Source: Chlamydiota bacterium
Lineage (GTDB): Bacteria; Chlamydiota; Chlamydiia; Chlamydiales; Rhabdochlamydiaceae
Assembly: GCA_011065235.1 (NCBI GenBank)
Contig: JAAKFB010000119.1
Span: forward strand, 1 to 5,833
Reading direction: 5' to 3'
DNA length: 5,833 nt
In this document: piece by piece, positions 1 to 5,833 of the stretch
Position numbering within the stretch: position 1 is the stretch's first letter
Layout of the letters: every line of letters begins with the position of its first letter
Position numbers and translations under genes: made by a program
The notes under the pieces: model-generated
What the model was told of the DNA's origin: nothing
The model's database searches: none
Seen by the model: the letters and a program-made list of their open reading frames with translations, nothing else

Positions 1-2134
1 GGATCAGGTTGCAGAGAACGGTAAGAAGAATGCACTTCTTGTTGTGCTTTTCCTCCGGCGTTCCCGTTTTGCCAAAGAGGGTTGGTTTGACCAGCTCGAG
101 ATAGTAGGCACAAAACTCATCCCAGAAGAAGTGGTAGGTATCTGCGGCGGCGCGGTCGAAGGCGTAGGCTGTGAGGTGGGAATTGACTTTTTCGATAACT
201 TGATTGAGCCGAGAGAGGATCCACTTGTCCTCGAGGGTGAGGTGAGCCTTGTCGATTCCATCTTGGACCGCGAAGTCTTCGAGATGCATGAAGACAAAGC
301 GCGAGGCGTTCCAGATTTTGTTGATAAAGTTTTTGGACTCTTCAAAGCGGCGCAGATCGAGGTCGATTTGACGAGCATGTGTGGCAACAGAGCAAAGAGC
401 GATGCGCATCGCATCGGTTCCGTACGAATCAATGATTTCGAGAGGATCGATGATGTTGCCCTTCGACTTGGACATTTTTTCCCATTTGGATTGGACGTCG
501 GGAGGCATAGTCTCGCCGAGATCATAGGAGAGCCGCTGCTTGGAATCGAGATAGGCGATACTTCCGTCTTTGTGGTAGCGCCAGTAGGATTTTCCATAAA
601 TGAGTCCGAGGAGCAACGTTTCGGGGAAGGGAAGGGTATCGAGAGCGTATTCACCCATGAGGATCATCCGGGCAACCCAGAAAAAGAGGATGTCGTGACC
701 GGTGACGAGAACGCTGTTGGGATAGAACTTCTCGAGGTCAGGGGTTTTGTCCGGCCAGCCAAGGATGCTAAAGGGCCAAAGGCCAGATGAAAACCAGGTG
801 TCGAGGACGTCTTCATCTTGGCGCCACTCATCGGGATTGATTTCGGGAGGAGTGCCATCACCGGGATAGCAGATCATCTCTTCGGGATTGTTTTTGTTGT
901 ACCAGATCGGGATCCGATGCCCCCACCAAAGCTGACGAGAAATGCACCAGTCGCGCAAGTTTTCGATCCAGTGAAAATAAGTGCTCTCCCAATCTTTGGG
1001 GATGATTTTGACTTTGCCAGATTTGACGCAGTCGATGAGTTGGTCTTTAAAGGCGCTCATCTTGACGAACCACTGCTTGGAGAGGTAGGGCTCAATGACA
1101 GCTTTAGAACGGTAAGAGACGCCAACACGGTGGCGGTAGGGCTCGACTTTTTCCATGAGACCGAGCTCTTTGATTTTGGAGGCAACGGCGAGGCGTGCTT
1201 CTTCCATGGTCAGGCCAGCAAACTCTCCATCTGCGATTTTTCCATCAGGGGTCATGATGTTGATCATCGGTAAATCATGGCGCAACGCCATTTCATAGTC
1301 GTTGGGATCGTGTGCGGGAGTGATTTTGAGAGCTCCACTTCCAAAGTCTTTTTCCACGTAGGGATCGGCGATGATGGGGATTTCGCGGCCTACGAGAGGA
1401 AGGCGGACGGTTTTGCCGACAAAGGCTTTGTAACGCTCGTCTTTGGGGTTTACGGCAACAGCGGTGTCTCCAAGCATGGTTTCGGGACGGGTGGTGGCAA
1501 CGATCAGCTGTCCGCTACCATCTGTGAGGGGATAGCGCATGTGCCAGAGATGGGACTCTTTTTCTTCGTATTCGACTTCGTCATCGGCAAGAGCCGTTTG
1601 GGTGACCGGATCCCAGTTGACTAGATAGTCGCCACGATAGATGAGCCCGTCGTCGAACATCTTTTTGAAGATGGTGCGGACCGCTTTGCTTCTCTCTTCG
1701 TCCATCGTGAAGGCAAGGCGATCCCAGTCGCATGAGCAGCCGAGCCGCTTGAGTTGGTTGAGGATCCGGTCTTGACTGTTATCTTTCCACTCCCAGACGA
1801 GCTTGAGAAAGTCTTCGCGCGAAAAGTCTTTGCGTCGCTTGCCGTTTTTGGCCATTTGATCCCGTTCGACGACGGTTTGAGTGGCGATGCCGGCATGATC
1901 GGTTCCAGGGACCCAAAGAGCTTCAAAGCCCTGCATTCGTTTCCAGCGGATGAGCACATCTTGGATGGTATCGACAAGAGCATGTCCCATGTGAAGGACT
2001 CCTGTCACATTGGGAGGGGGAATGGAAATGCAATAGGATTTTTTAGAGGATTTAGCATCGGCTTTGAAAAAACCGTTTTCTTCCCAAAAAGGGTACCACT
2101 TCTTCTCGATTTCTTCTGGTTCGTAGGCAGACAT
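1..2134 (-). CDS. valS: Valyl-tRNA synthetase (EC 6.1.1.9), 3' end missing
   Basis: This cytoplasmic class Ia aminoacyl-tRNA synthetase charges tRNA-Val with valine and edits misactivated threonine. The ATG at 2134-2132 opens a frame of 711 codons with no stop, which runs off the left edge. I translated it by hand from the minus strand. In order it shows PPPNVTGVLHMGHA with the HIGH-type signature HMGH (residues 48-51), GTDHAGIATQ (77-86), the editing (CP1) domain with TTRPET (214-219) and GALKITPAHDPND (267-279), the DWCISRQLWWGHRIPIW block (395-411), VTGHDILFFW (477-486), KMSKS (553-557), and the start of the helical anticodon-binding domain with DLDLRRFEESKNFINKIWNA (591-610). Every catalytic motif is intact. 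Chlamydial ValS is about 940 residues, so roughly 230 C-terminal residues, including the coiled coil, lie outside. The start is 8 nt after the stop of the upstream gene, with no clear Shine-Dalgarno site, which suggests cotranscription. An unusually long segment precedes KMSKS. Identification is very secure. Confidence 0.97.
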   Translation of the reverse strand, partial: MSAYEPEEIEKKWYPFWEENGFFKADAKSSKKSYCISIPPPNVTGVLHMGHALVDTIQDVLIRWKRMQGFEALWVPGTDHAGIATQTVVERDQMAKNGKRRKDFSREDFLKLVWEWKDNSQDRILNQLKRLGCSCDWDRLAFTMDEERSKAVRTIFKKMFDDGLIYRGDYLVNWDPVTQTALADDEVEYEEKESHLWHMRYPLTDGSGQLIVATTRPETMLGDTAVAVNPKDERYKAFVGKTVRLPLVGREIPIIADPYVEKDFGSGALKITPAHDPNDYEMALRHDLPMINIMTPDGKIADGEFAGLTMEEARLAVASKIKELGLMEKVEPYRHRVGVSYRSKAVIEPYLSKQWFVKMSAFKDQLIDCVKSGKVKIIPKDWESTYFHWIENLRDWCISRQLWWGHRIPIWYNKNNPEEMICYPGDGTPPEINPDEWRQDEDVLDTWFSSGLWPFSILGWPDKTPDLEKFYPNSVLVTGHDILFFWVARMILMGEYALDTLPFPETLLLGLIYGKSYWRYHKDGSIAYLDSKQRLSYDLGETMPPDVQSKWEKMSKSKGNIIDPLEIIDSYGTDAMRIALCSVATHARQIDLDLRRFEESKNFINKIWNASRFVFMHLEDFAVQDGIDKAHLTLEDKWILSRLNQVIEKVNSHLTAYAFDRAAADTYHFFWDEFCAYYLELVKPTLFGKTGTPEEKHNKKCILLTVLCNLI

Positions 2135-2142
2135 AAACGAAA

Positions 2143-3567
2143 TTATGACAGACGCTGGGTTATAATACTAGGTAGGCAAAGGGTGTATTTATATAAATTG
2201 TAGCGCCAATGCTTTTTATCAGATTTGACTTTAGCTTCTTTGAGGATGCTGTCTTTGGGGATGAGATCGGTAAATTGATCTCGATACTGTTTAAAATAAT
2301 TGCACGATGCCCAATCGGTAAAGAGTTTCATCTCTTGTTTAGTCCGTTTGAGAGACGCCTCGGTGGGAGGATTGGAAATGAGCATTGCCCAGGCAAAGCG
2401 CATCGCACCTTGTTTGGAAGCTAGTGCACACACACCTGTTTTTGAGCTTTTGGGAGCGATTTTGCAGAAGTCGGCACAAAGAGAATCTTTTTCGATTTTT
2501 CCCGATCCAGAGAGTTTTGCAGGCAAGGTTTCGTAGAAATATTTTTTGCCCACTTCTGCATCGAGGGTCTGGTGCATGAGAATTTCTTCCACGACCTCGG
2601 GAGTGACGAGAGAGCGATCGATTTTCGAAACATTGAGAGTAGAGGTTTGCCGGCCTCCATCGCCTCGATTGGAAATGGCCATATAGCCGTCGCAGAAGCA
2701 GAGGCAAATGCCATGTTGTTTCCATCCCGTACTGACGAATGTTAGCTTTTTATTTTGAATATTTTTGGAGATATTCTCGTAGGAATGTTCCGTATAAGCC
2801 GAAAATAGGGCTCGCTGGAGAATTACAGCATTCTCATATGTCATCGACTGGTTGGGAAAAGAATTGTCCGTGAGGAAGCATTCAAAGGATTCTCCAATAG
2901 TGTGGAACATCCATCTCGAAGGGGCTCCTTCAAGAGAAAATTCATGGTCATGAAGTGTTGCACTGCCGTGCAAGCCAAGCCAATGAGAGAGGATTTTGAG
3001 CTTGAAGAATTGATCTTCGTAAGCATTGAGAGGAAACAACTTTTCGAGGTGGGTTTGTCCTTCCAATCTAGGAATAAGTGTTGTTGTGATTCCGGTTTGA
3101 TGAACTTTGTGCGGGTCCACTTTTCTATCTAGAAGAGTTTTGGCAAGGTCATAATTGCCCGTTTCGCAAGCTTGATAGAGAAAGCTCTCGCTTTCGATTG
3201 AACGCAAATTGATATCGAGGTGGACGAGATAATTTGAAAGGTTTTTGACAAAGAGATTGATGAAGAGCGAATAGACGCTGAAGATGATTGTGAGGATGGA
3301 AATACCAAGACCATCAAACCATTTCACCCCTCCCGCAAAGAGTAAGCTTCCGAGGAGGGAAAGGGGAATGCGGACGACGCTTTCAACAAGAGAGATTAGA
3401 GCAATTCCAACGAGAGCAATTTCGGTTGAGATCCGCAAACCAAAACTATCTTCTCTTTTGACGAGTTTGTCTCGTTCAGCGGATAAGTCATAGAGACATT
3501 TTCCCCCGTAGGGCATCCCTATACCGAGAACTGCTTGAACTTCATGTCGAGGAAGAGTCAAAAACAT
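2143..3567 (-). CDS. Candidate Inc-like membrane protein with an ankyrin-like repeat and a putative His/Cys papain-fold domain
   Basis: I do not recognise this 474-residue protein as a named gene. The N-terminus (1-45) is polar and contains a charged ERDKLVKRED stretch. Two hydrophobic segments follow, about 47-79 and 84-109, separated by a very short loop, which resembles the bilobed hydrophobic domain of chlamydial inclusion-membrane (Inc) proteins. Residues 125-160 look like one ankyrin repeat (YQACETGNYDLAKTLLDRKV at 131-150). The C-terminal part (about 200-430) carries GWKQHG (281-286, His285), ISNRGDGG (298-305, Asn300) and TGVCALASKQ (377-386, Cys380). The order His, Asn, Cys and the spacing suggest a circularly permuted papain-like enzyme domain, which is an inference from motif shape only. 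There is no N-terminal signal peptide. The ATG at 3567 is the only ATG/GTG/TTG between the upstream in-frame stop (3600-3598) and the conserved-looking body; no Shine-Dalgarno site is visible, and Met18 is an alternative start without a better site. The gene sits 19 nt after pknD and 8 nt before valS. It is a complete and probably real gene, but its function is unproven. Confidence 0.85.
   Translation of the reverse strand: MFLTLPRHEVQAVLGIGMPYGGKCLYDLSAERDKLVKREDSFGLRISTEIALVGIALISLVESVVRIPLSLLGSLLFAGGVKWFDGLGISILTIIFSVYSLFINLFVKNLSNYLVHLDINLRSIESESFLYQACETGNYDLAKTLLDRKVDPHKVHQTGITTTLIPRLEGQTHLEKLFPLNAYEDQFFKLKILSHWLGLHGSATLHDHEFSLEGAPSRWMFHTIGESFECFLTDNSFPNQSMTYENAVILQRALFSAYTEHSYENISKNIQNKKLTFVSTGWKQHGICLCFCDGYMAISNRGDGGRQTSTLNVSKIDRSLVTPEVVEEILMHQTLDAEVGKKYFYETLPAKLSGSGKIEKDSLCADFCKIAPKSSKTGVCALASKQGAMRFAWAMLISNPPTEASLKRTKQEMKLFTDWASCNYFKQYRDQFTDLIPKDSILKEAKVKSDKKHWRYNLYKYTLCLPSIITQRLS
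3088..3195 (-). other. Single ankyrin-like repeat
   Basis: Residues 125-160 of the 474-residue protein fit the ankyrin helix-turn-helix pattern: a short helix with an ACETGN turn, a second helix DLAKTLLDRK, then VDPHKV in the place of the usual GADVN loop. Only one repeat is evident; the following residues keep no clear second copy. A lone repeat can cap a larger helical array or be a chance resemblance. Confidence 0.45.
3241..3429 (-). other. Bilobed hydrophobic region (two putative transmembrane helices)
   Basis: Residues about 47-109 of the 474-residue protein form two hydrophobic stretches. The first is rich in I, L, V and A, with a Glu and an Arg near its middle (Glu62, Arg66). The second begins after VKWFDG and is rich in I, L, F and V. 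The loop between them is only about five residues. Two closely spaced helices of this kind are the hallmark of chlamydial Inc proteins, which insert into the vacuole membrane with both termini in the host cytosol. Ordinary inner-membrane hairpins look the same, so location is not proven. Confidence 0.6.
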
Positions 3568-3586
3568 GGAAAAAATTTTAGCAAAA

Positions 3587-5722
3587 TTAGACTTTTTTTA
3601 CATGGCTTTTCACCAATTTTTGCAGCTTCTCATCCCGCGTGCAGAGAGCATAGAGTGCCAATTGTTGCAGCAGTTTGCATTTTTCCCAAAAAAACGACTT
3701 TTCAATCCATCCCTTTTCGAGATTGATCCGCCCGAGAAGATAGTGAGAGAGAAGAGCGGTTGCTTGTGTAAAGGCTTTTTCAGAGATGCCTGTCAGATGT
3801 TCGAGAGCCTTATCTTCTCCTTTTTCAAGAGCCAAATAGCAACCGTAAAGGAAGAAATCGGGAGAGCCCTCGCTCATGCATTGTTTCTCAGACATGCTCT
3901 CTGCAATTTCTTTGGCTGATTCCCATTCTTTGGTGTGCAGGTTCTTCCAAAGAGGAAAAGGATTGTCTGGAAGGGTTTTTCCAAGAGAAAGAGCATGCTC
4001 AAAGCGGGCGTATTCGATTTCTGGAGTATTTTTTTCTAAAACAGATAGATCTGCCAGATCCTCACATCCGAGTAAAATCAATCCGATATGAGCGTTCTGT
4101 GCATCGATGGGATCGAGTGCATTCTTTTCGAGCATTTCAAACAGAACGAGAGGCTTGTTGAGCCAAAAAGCGAGTTGAATGATCAGATGGAGATTGCGGT
4201 TTTTAGAAGGAGCAAAGAAGGGGAGGGGTTCGAGGTGTTTGTCCAAAATATCGGAAAGGGCTTGTGCATCGGCCAAGTGAGGGAGGTGGCGCAGAACCAT
4301 GAGTGCAAACAAATAGGCGACATGGCGCATGTGTTGACTCGATTCGTGCAAGCGCGAGAGGATATTTTCAATCAGGATAGGCTTCAGAGGGTGCTTGGGG
4401 TATTTGCGAAGGGCCAGCTCGAGACACTTTGCCTCTTCTTCAAAATCGCCTTGAGCTTTGTAGACAAGAGATTTTCCGAGATATTCAAGAGGCGCTCCAG
4501 GAGTGTTATGGAGAGTTTCGAATTCGTCGAGCGCCTGTGCAAAAAGAGCTTCTTTTTTGGTTTTTTGTGTTTGCTGCTCTGCTTTTTTTAAGAGAGTCAT
4601 CCCCGCGCGAAACATCGCTTCACGTCCCTCTGCTCTTCCGGGGAAAGAGTGGGAGATTTTTCGATATTCTGCGAGCGATTCATCGTAGTCGTGGCGGGCG
4701 AGAAAGGCATCGGGAACGGCTAAACAGTTGACCATGATGTTCTGAGATCCCACAAAGACTTTTAGATCGCCCAGATCAAAATTAGTGTCCTGAACGAGCA
4801 ATCCGATCCGCGTTCCTGGCAGGGGAATGTGATTTAAAAATCCAAATTTTTGGATCCCATCGACAAAAAAGCGGATATGGTTGTCGATGAGGGTAATGCG
4901 AATGTGATAGGAGCGGTTTTTTTCAAAAGTGAATTCGCGATGATTGAGTACTTCGACATTAGAGCGATACAGACACACTCTGTCCTCTTTCACCCACATG
5001 CAGTACGATTCTTCGAGGCCCTTGTGGATGTTGTTTTCAGGTACACAAAAGAGGACTCCCACGCCATTGCTTCCCTCCTTGAGAGTGAGCTCCGTTTCAA
5101 TCTTGATATTTCCGGGAAATTGTGCCTTGGAAATCATCAAGTTGAACCACTCGATCATCTCAATTCCCCGTGTGAGAGCGACATGTTTGGCAAGGGCGAC
5201 ATTTTCTTGGAATTGCCAATCATTTTTGTTTGCAATAGAGAGCTGCCCGGCGCGTTGCCATTCGGGAGTCCCCTCAATGTAGTTTTCGAGTTCTCGAATC
5301 AAATCGCGCACCGATTGAAAGCGTCTTTTGGGGTCTTTGGAGAGACATTTTTTTGCAATGTTTGAAAGGTGGGGAGAGATCTCGCGATCGGGTGCGACCT
5401 CTTCGGGAGGAAGAATTTTTTCATGTGGAAGCAGTTTGCGCAGCTCTTTGATCGATTTGCGTCGAAAGGGAAACTGCAAAGCCAGAATTTGGTAGAGCAT
5501 GACCCCCAGAGAATAAATATCAGTGAGTACAGTGGCTTTTTCTCCAAACACCCTTTCAGGTGCCATGTAGAGAAGAGTTCCGGGGATTTTCCCCGGAAGC
5601 GTGAGGCCCGTGTCCTCGCCTTCGAAATCGAGTCCACTTTTTTCGGGATTCTGGATAAAATCGGATACTTTGCTATCTACGGCTTGAATGTAGTGCTCGC
5701 TGCAGGGATATGACTTTAAAAA
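3587..5722 (-). CDS. pknD: PknD-type Ser/Thr protein kinase, N-terminal kinase lobe missing
   Basis: This is the C-terminal 711 codons of a chlamydial PknD-like kinase, a Hanks-type enzyme that phosphorylates Ser/Thr in other proteins. The frame holds the end of the activation segment (LTLPGKIPGT, then LYMAPE at 5569-5555), subdomain IX (TDIYSLGVMLYQ) and subdomain XI (KDPKRRF). C. trachomatis PknD has a very similar stretch, as I recall it. After the C-lobe come a beta-rich domain (about 5161-4751) and an alpha-helical, TPR-like region ending at VKSHVKKV. The glycine loop, catalytic Lys, HRDLKPxN and DFG-type motifs are absent. The frame closes upstream at a TAG (5725-5723), and the only ATG is the Met of the APE motif (5566), a start that could not give a working kinase. 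C. trachomatis PknD has 934 residues, so about 200 are lost here. It is either a broken gene or one cut by an insertion or assembly junction; as it stands the product cannot phosphorylate. Family assignment is secure. Confidence 0.9.
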   Translation of the reverse strand, partial: FLKSYPCSEHYIQAVDSKVSDFIQNPEKSGLDFEGEDTGLTLPGKIPGTLLYMAPERVFGEKATVLTDIYSLGVMLYQILALQFPFRRKSIKELRKLLPHEKILPPEEVAPDREISPHLSNIAKKCLSKDPKRRFQSVRDLIRELENYIEGTPEWQRAGQLSIANKNDWQFQENVALAKHVALTRGIEMIEWFNLMISKAQFPGNIKIETELTLKEGSNGVGVLFCVPENNIHKGLEESYCMWVKEDRVCLYRSNVEVLNHREFTFEKNRSYHIRITLIDNHIRFFVDGIQKFGFLNHIPLPGTRIGLLVQDTNFDLGDLKVFVGSQNIMVNCLAVPDAFLARHDYDESLAEYRKISHSFPGRAEGREAMFRAGMTLLKKAEQQTQKTKKEALFAQALDEFETLHNTPGAPLEYLGKSLVYKAQGDFEEEAKCLELALRKYPKHPLKPILIENILSRLHESSQHMRHVAYLFALMVLRHLPHLADAQALSDILDKHLEPLPFFAPSKNRNLHLIIQLAFWLNKPLVLFEMLEKNALDPIDAQNAHIGLILLGCEDLADLSVLEKNTPEIEYARFEHALSLGKTLPDNPFPLWKNLHTKEWESAKEIAESMSEKQCMSEGSPDFFLYGCYLALEKGEDKALEHLTGISEKAFTQATALLSHYLLGRINLEKGWIEKSFFWEKCKLLQQLALYALCTRDEKLQKLVKSHVKKV
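4367..4717 (-). other. TPR-like helical segment of PknD
   Basis: Residues about 284-400 from the APE-motif Met consist of paired amphipathic helices with TPR-like spacing: DYDESLAEYRKISHSFPG, then LFAQALDEFETLHNTPGAP, then GDFEEEAKCLELALRKYPKHP. The A/G-x-Y-x-x-A type positions are recognisable. Such repeats usually bind partner proteins. The remaining 250 C-terminal residues stay helical but without a recognisable repeat. Confidence 0.55.
4751..5161 (-). other. Beta-sandwich (concanavalin/LamG-like) domain of PknD
   Basis: Residues about 136-272, counted from the APE-motif Met, show alternating short hydrophobic strands with patterns typical of concanavalin-like folds. These include SYHIRITLIDNHIRFFVDG, where a polar strand is followed by an edge strand ending in DG, and then TRIGLLVQD. 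Such domains often bind sugars or proteins, so this may be the sensor or docking part of the kinase. The fold is inferred from strand pattern, not from a profile match. Confidence 0.5.
5267..5608 (-). other. Remnant C-lobe of Hanks-type kinase domain
   Basis: From the TLPGKIPGT activation-segment end through the GT..YMAPE P+1 loop, the subdomain IX Asp in TDIYSLG, a proline-rich insert and the subdomain XI Arg in DPKRRF, this is a normal C-lobe up to about residue EGTPEW. Everything N-terminal to the activation loop is missing, so ATP binding and catalysis cannot occur from this piece alone. Confidence 0.9.
5578..5598. repeat. Perfect 8-bp inverted repeat inside pknD
   Basis: TTCCGGGG and CCCCGGAA flank a 5-nt ATTTT spacer and form a perfect GC-rich hairpin on either strand. 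It overlaps the codons for LPGKIPG in the kinase activation segment, which alone could force part of the symmetry. No T-run follows on the minus strand, so it is not an intrinsic terminator for pknD transcription. Confidence 0.6.
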
Positions 5723-5833
5723 CTAAGCGTAAGGCACAAGAGCAAGTTACAGAGATTATGCTCTAAACTCTTACTCAAGCTCAGTTAGAGGGTCTGTATT
5801 CGAACGATGACCACAGCAGAACGGTTAATCGCA
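5710..5833 (+). other. Sequence unrelated to pknD at the right edge; possible edge of an inserted element
   Basis: Beyond roughly 5705-5725 none of the three minus-strand frames continues the kinase; each meets stops within a few dozen codons and none contains a DFG or HRD motif. On the plus strand a short frame starts with ATG at 5710 (MTLKTKRKAQEQVTEIML), stops at TAA 5764-5766, and then stays open in the same frame to the edge. A second plus-strand ATG at 5807 opens another frame (MTTAERLIA), also cut by the edge. I cannot name either piece. The simplest readings are the border of a mobile element with a decayed reading frame, a rearrangement, or a contig-end artefact. No terminal inverted repeat can be established from one end. 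Confidence 0.35.

Noticed and set aside
44..1624. Long plus-strand open frames at 44-790, 818-1273 and 1277-1624
   Set aside because: They lie antisense to valS, whose complete motif set (HMGH, TTRPET, KMSKS) proves the minus-strand frame. The antisense frames stay open because of the codon usage of valS, and their products resemble no family.
2145..2215. AT-rich stretch upstream of valS with TATAAT-like boxes, considered as a promoter
   Set aside because: The boxes on the minus strand have no convincing -35 partner at 16-18 nt, and the stretch is coding sequence for the end of the upstream protein.
3568..3586. The 19-nt gap between pknD and the effector-like gene, checked for a ribosome-binding site or terminator
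   Set aside because: It is AT-rich and has no GGAG-type sequence or stem; nothing functional can be claimed.
2209..5713. Plus-strand and out-of-frame minus-strand open frames across the other two genes
   Set aside because: They overlap the two minus-strand genes with recognisable domains, are short, have no ribosome-binding sites and encode low-complexity or nonsense-like products.
5761..5833. tRNA-like pieces: AAGCTCAGTTAGAG resembles a D-arm and TTCGAAC resembles a T-loop
   Set aside because: The sequence around TTCGAAC cannot form a T-stem, the D-loop lacks the GG pair, and no anticodon stem or acceptor pairing fits the spacing.

Overview
The window reads as a piece of a Chlamydiae chromosome, most likely an environmental (Parachlamydia-like) member of the phylum rather than Chlamydia itself. 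The evidence is a valyl-tRNA synthetase with a long extra block before its KMSKS signature that resembles the chlamydial enzyme as I remember it, and the C-terminal three quarters of a PknD-type Ser/Thr kinase. In Chlamydia trachomatis valS and pknD are also neighbours (CT302 and CT301, from memory). Sampled lines give about 50% GC in valS and roughly 40-48% in the other two genes. This is higher than I would expect for most described chlamydiae.

All three genes lie on the minus strand and are packed head to tail, so transcription runs from right to left. (1) 5722-3587 is pknD, open at its 5' side but cut off inside the kinase activation segment. The first stop upstream is at 5725-5723, and no frame beyond it encodes the missing kinase N-lobe. 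(2) After 19 nt, 3567-2143 encodes a 474-residue protein with a two-part hydrophobic region, one ankyrin-like repeat, and a C-terminal domain with spaced His/Asn/Cys motifs that look like a papain-type cysteine-protease or transferase fold with His before Cys. I read it as a candidate membrane-anchored effector of the Inc type. (3) After 8 nt, 2134-1 encodes the first 711 residues of valS, which runs off the left edge. The last ~110-125 bases (about 5710-5833) are unrelated to pknD. They look like the edge of an inserted element, a rearrangement or an assembly junction.

The compact order pknD, effector-like gene, valS, with no recognisable Shine-Dalgarno sites in the gaps, suggests one transcription unit. 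If the pknD truncation is real, the essential valS must be driven either from inside this block or from the sequence to the right. The two places most worth checking are the pknD junction near 5700-5725 and the putative cysteine-dependent enzyme domain between pknD and valS.
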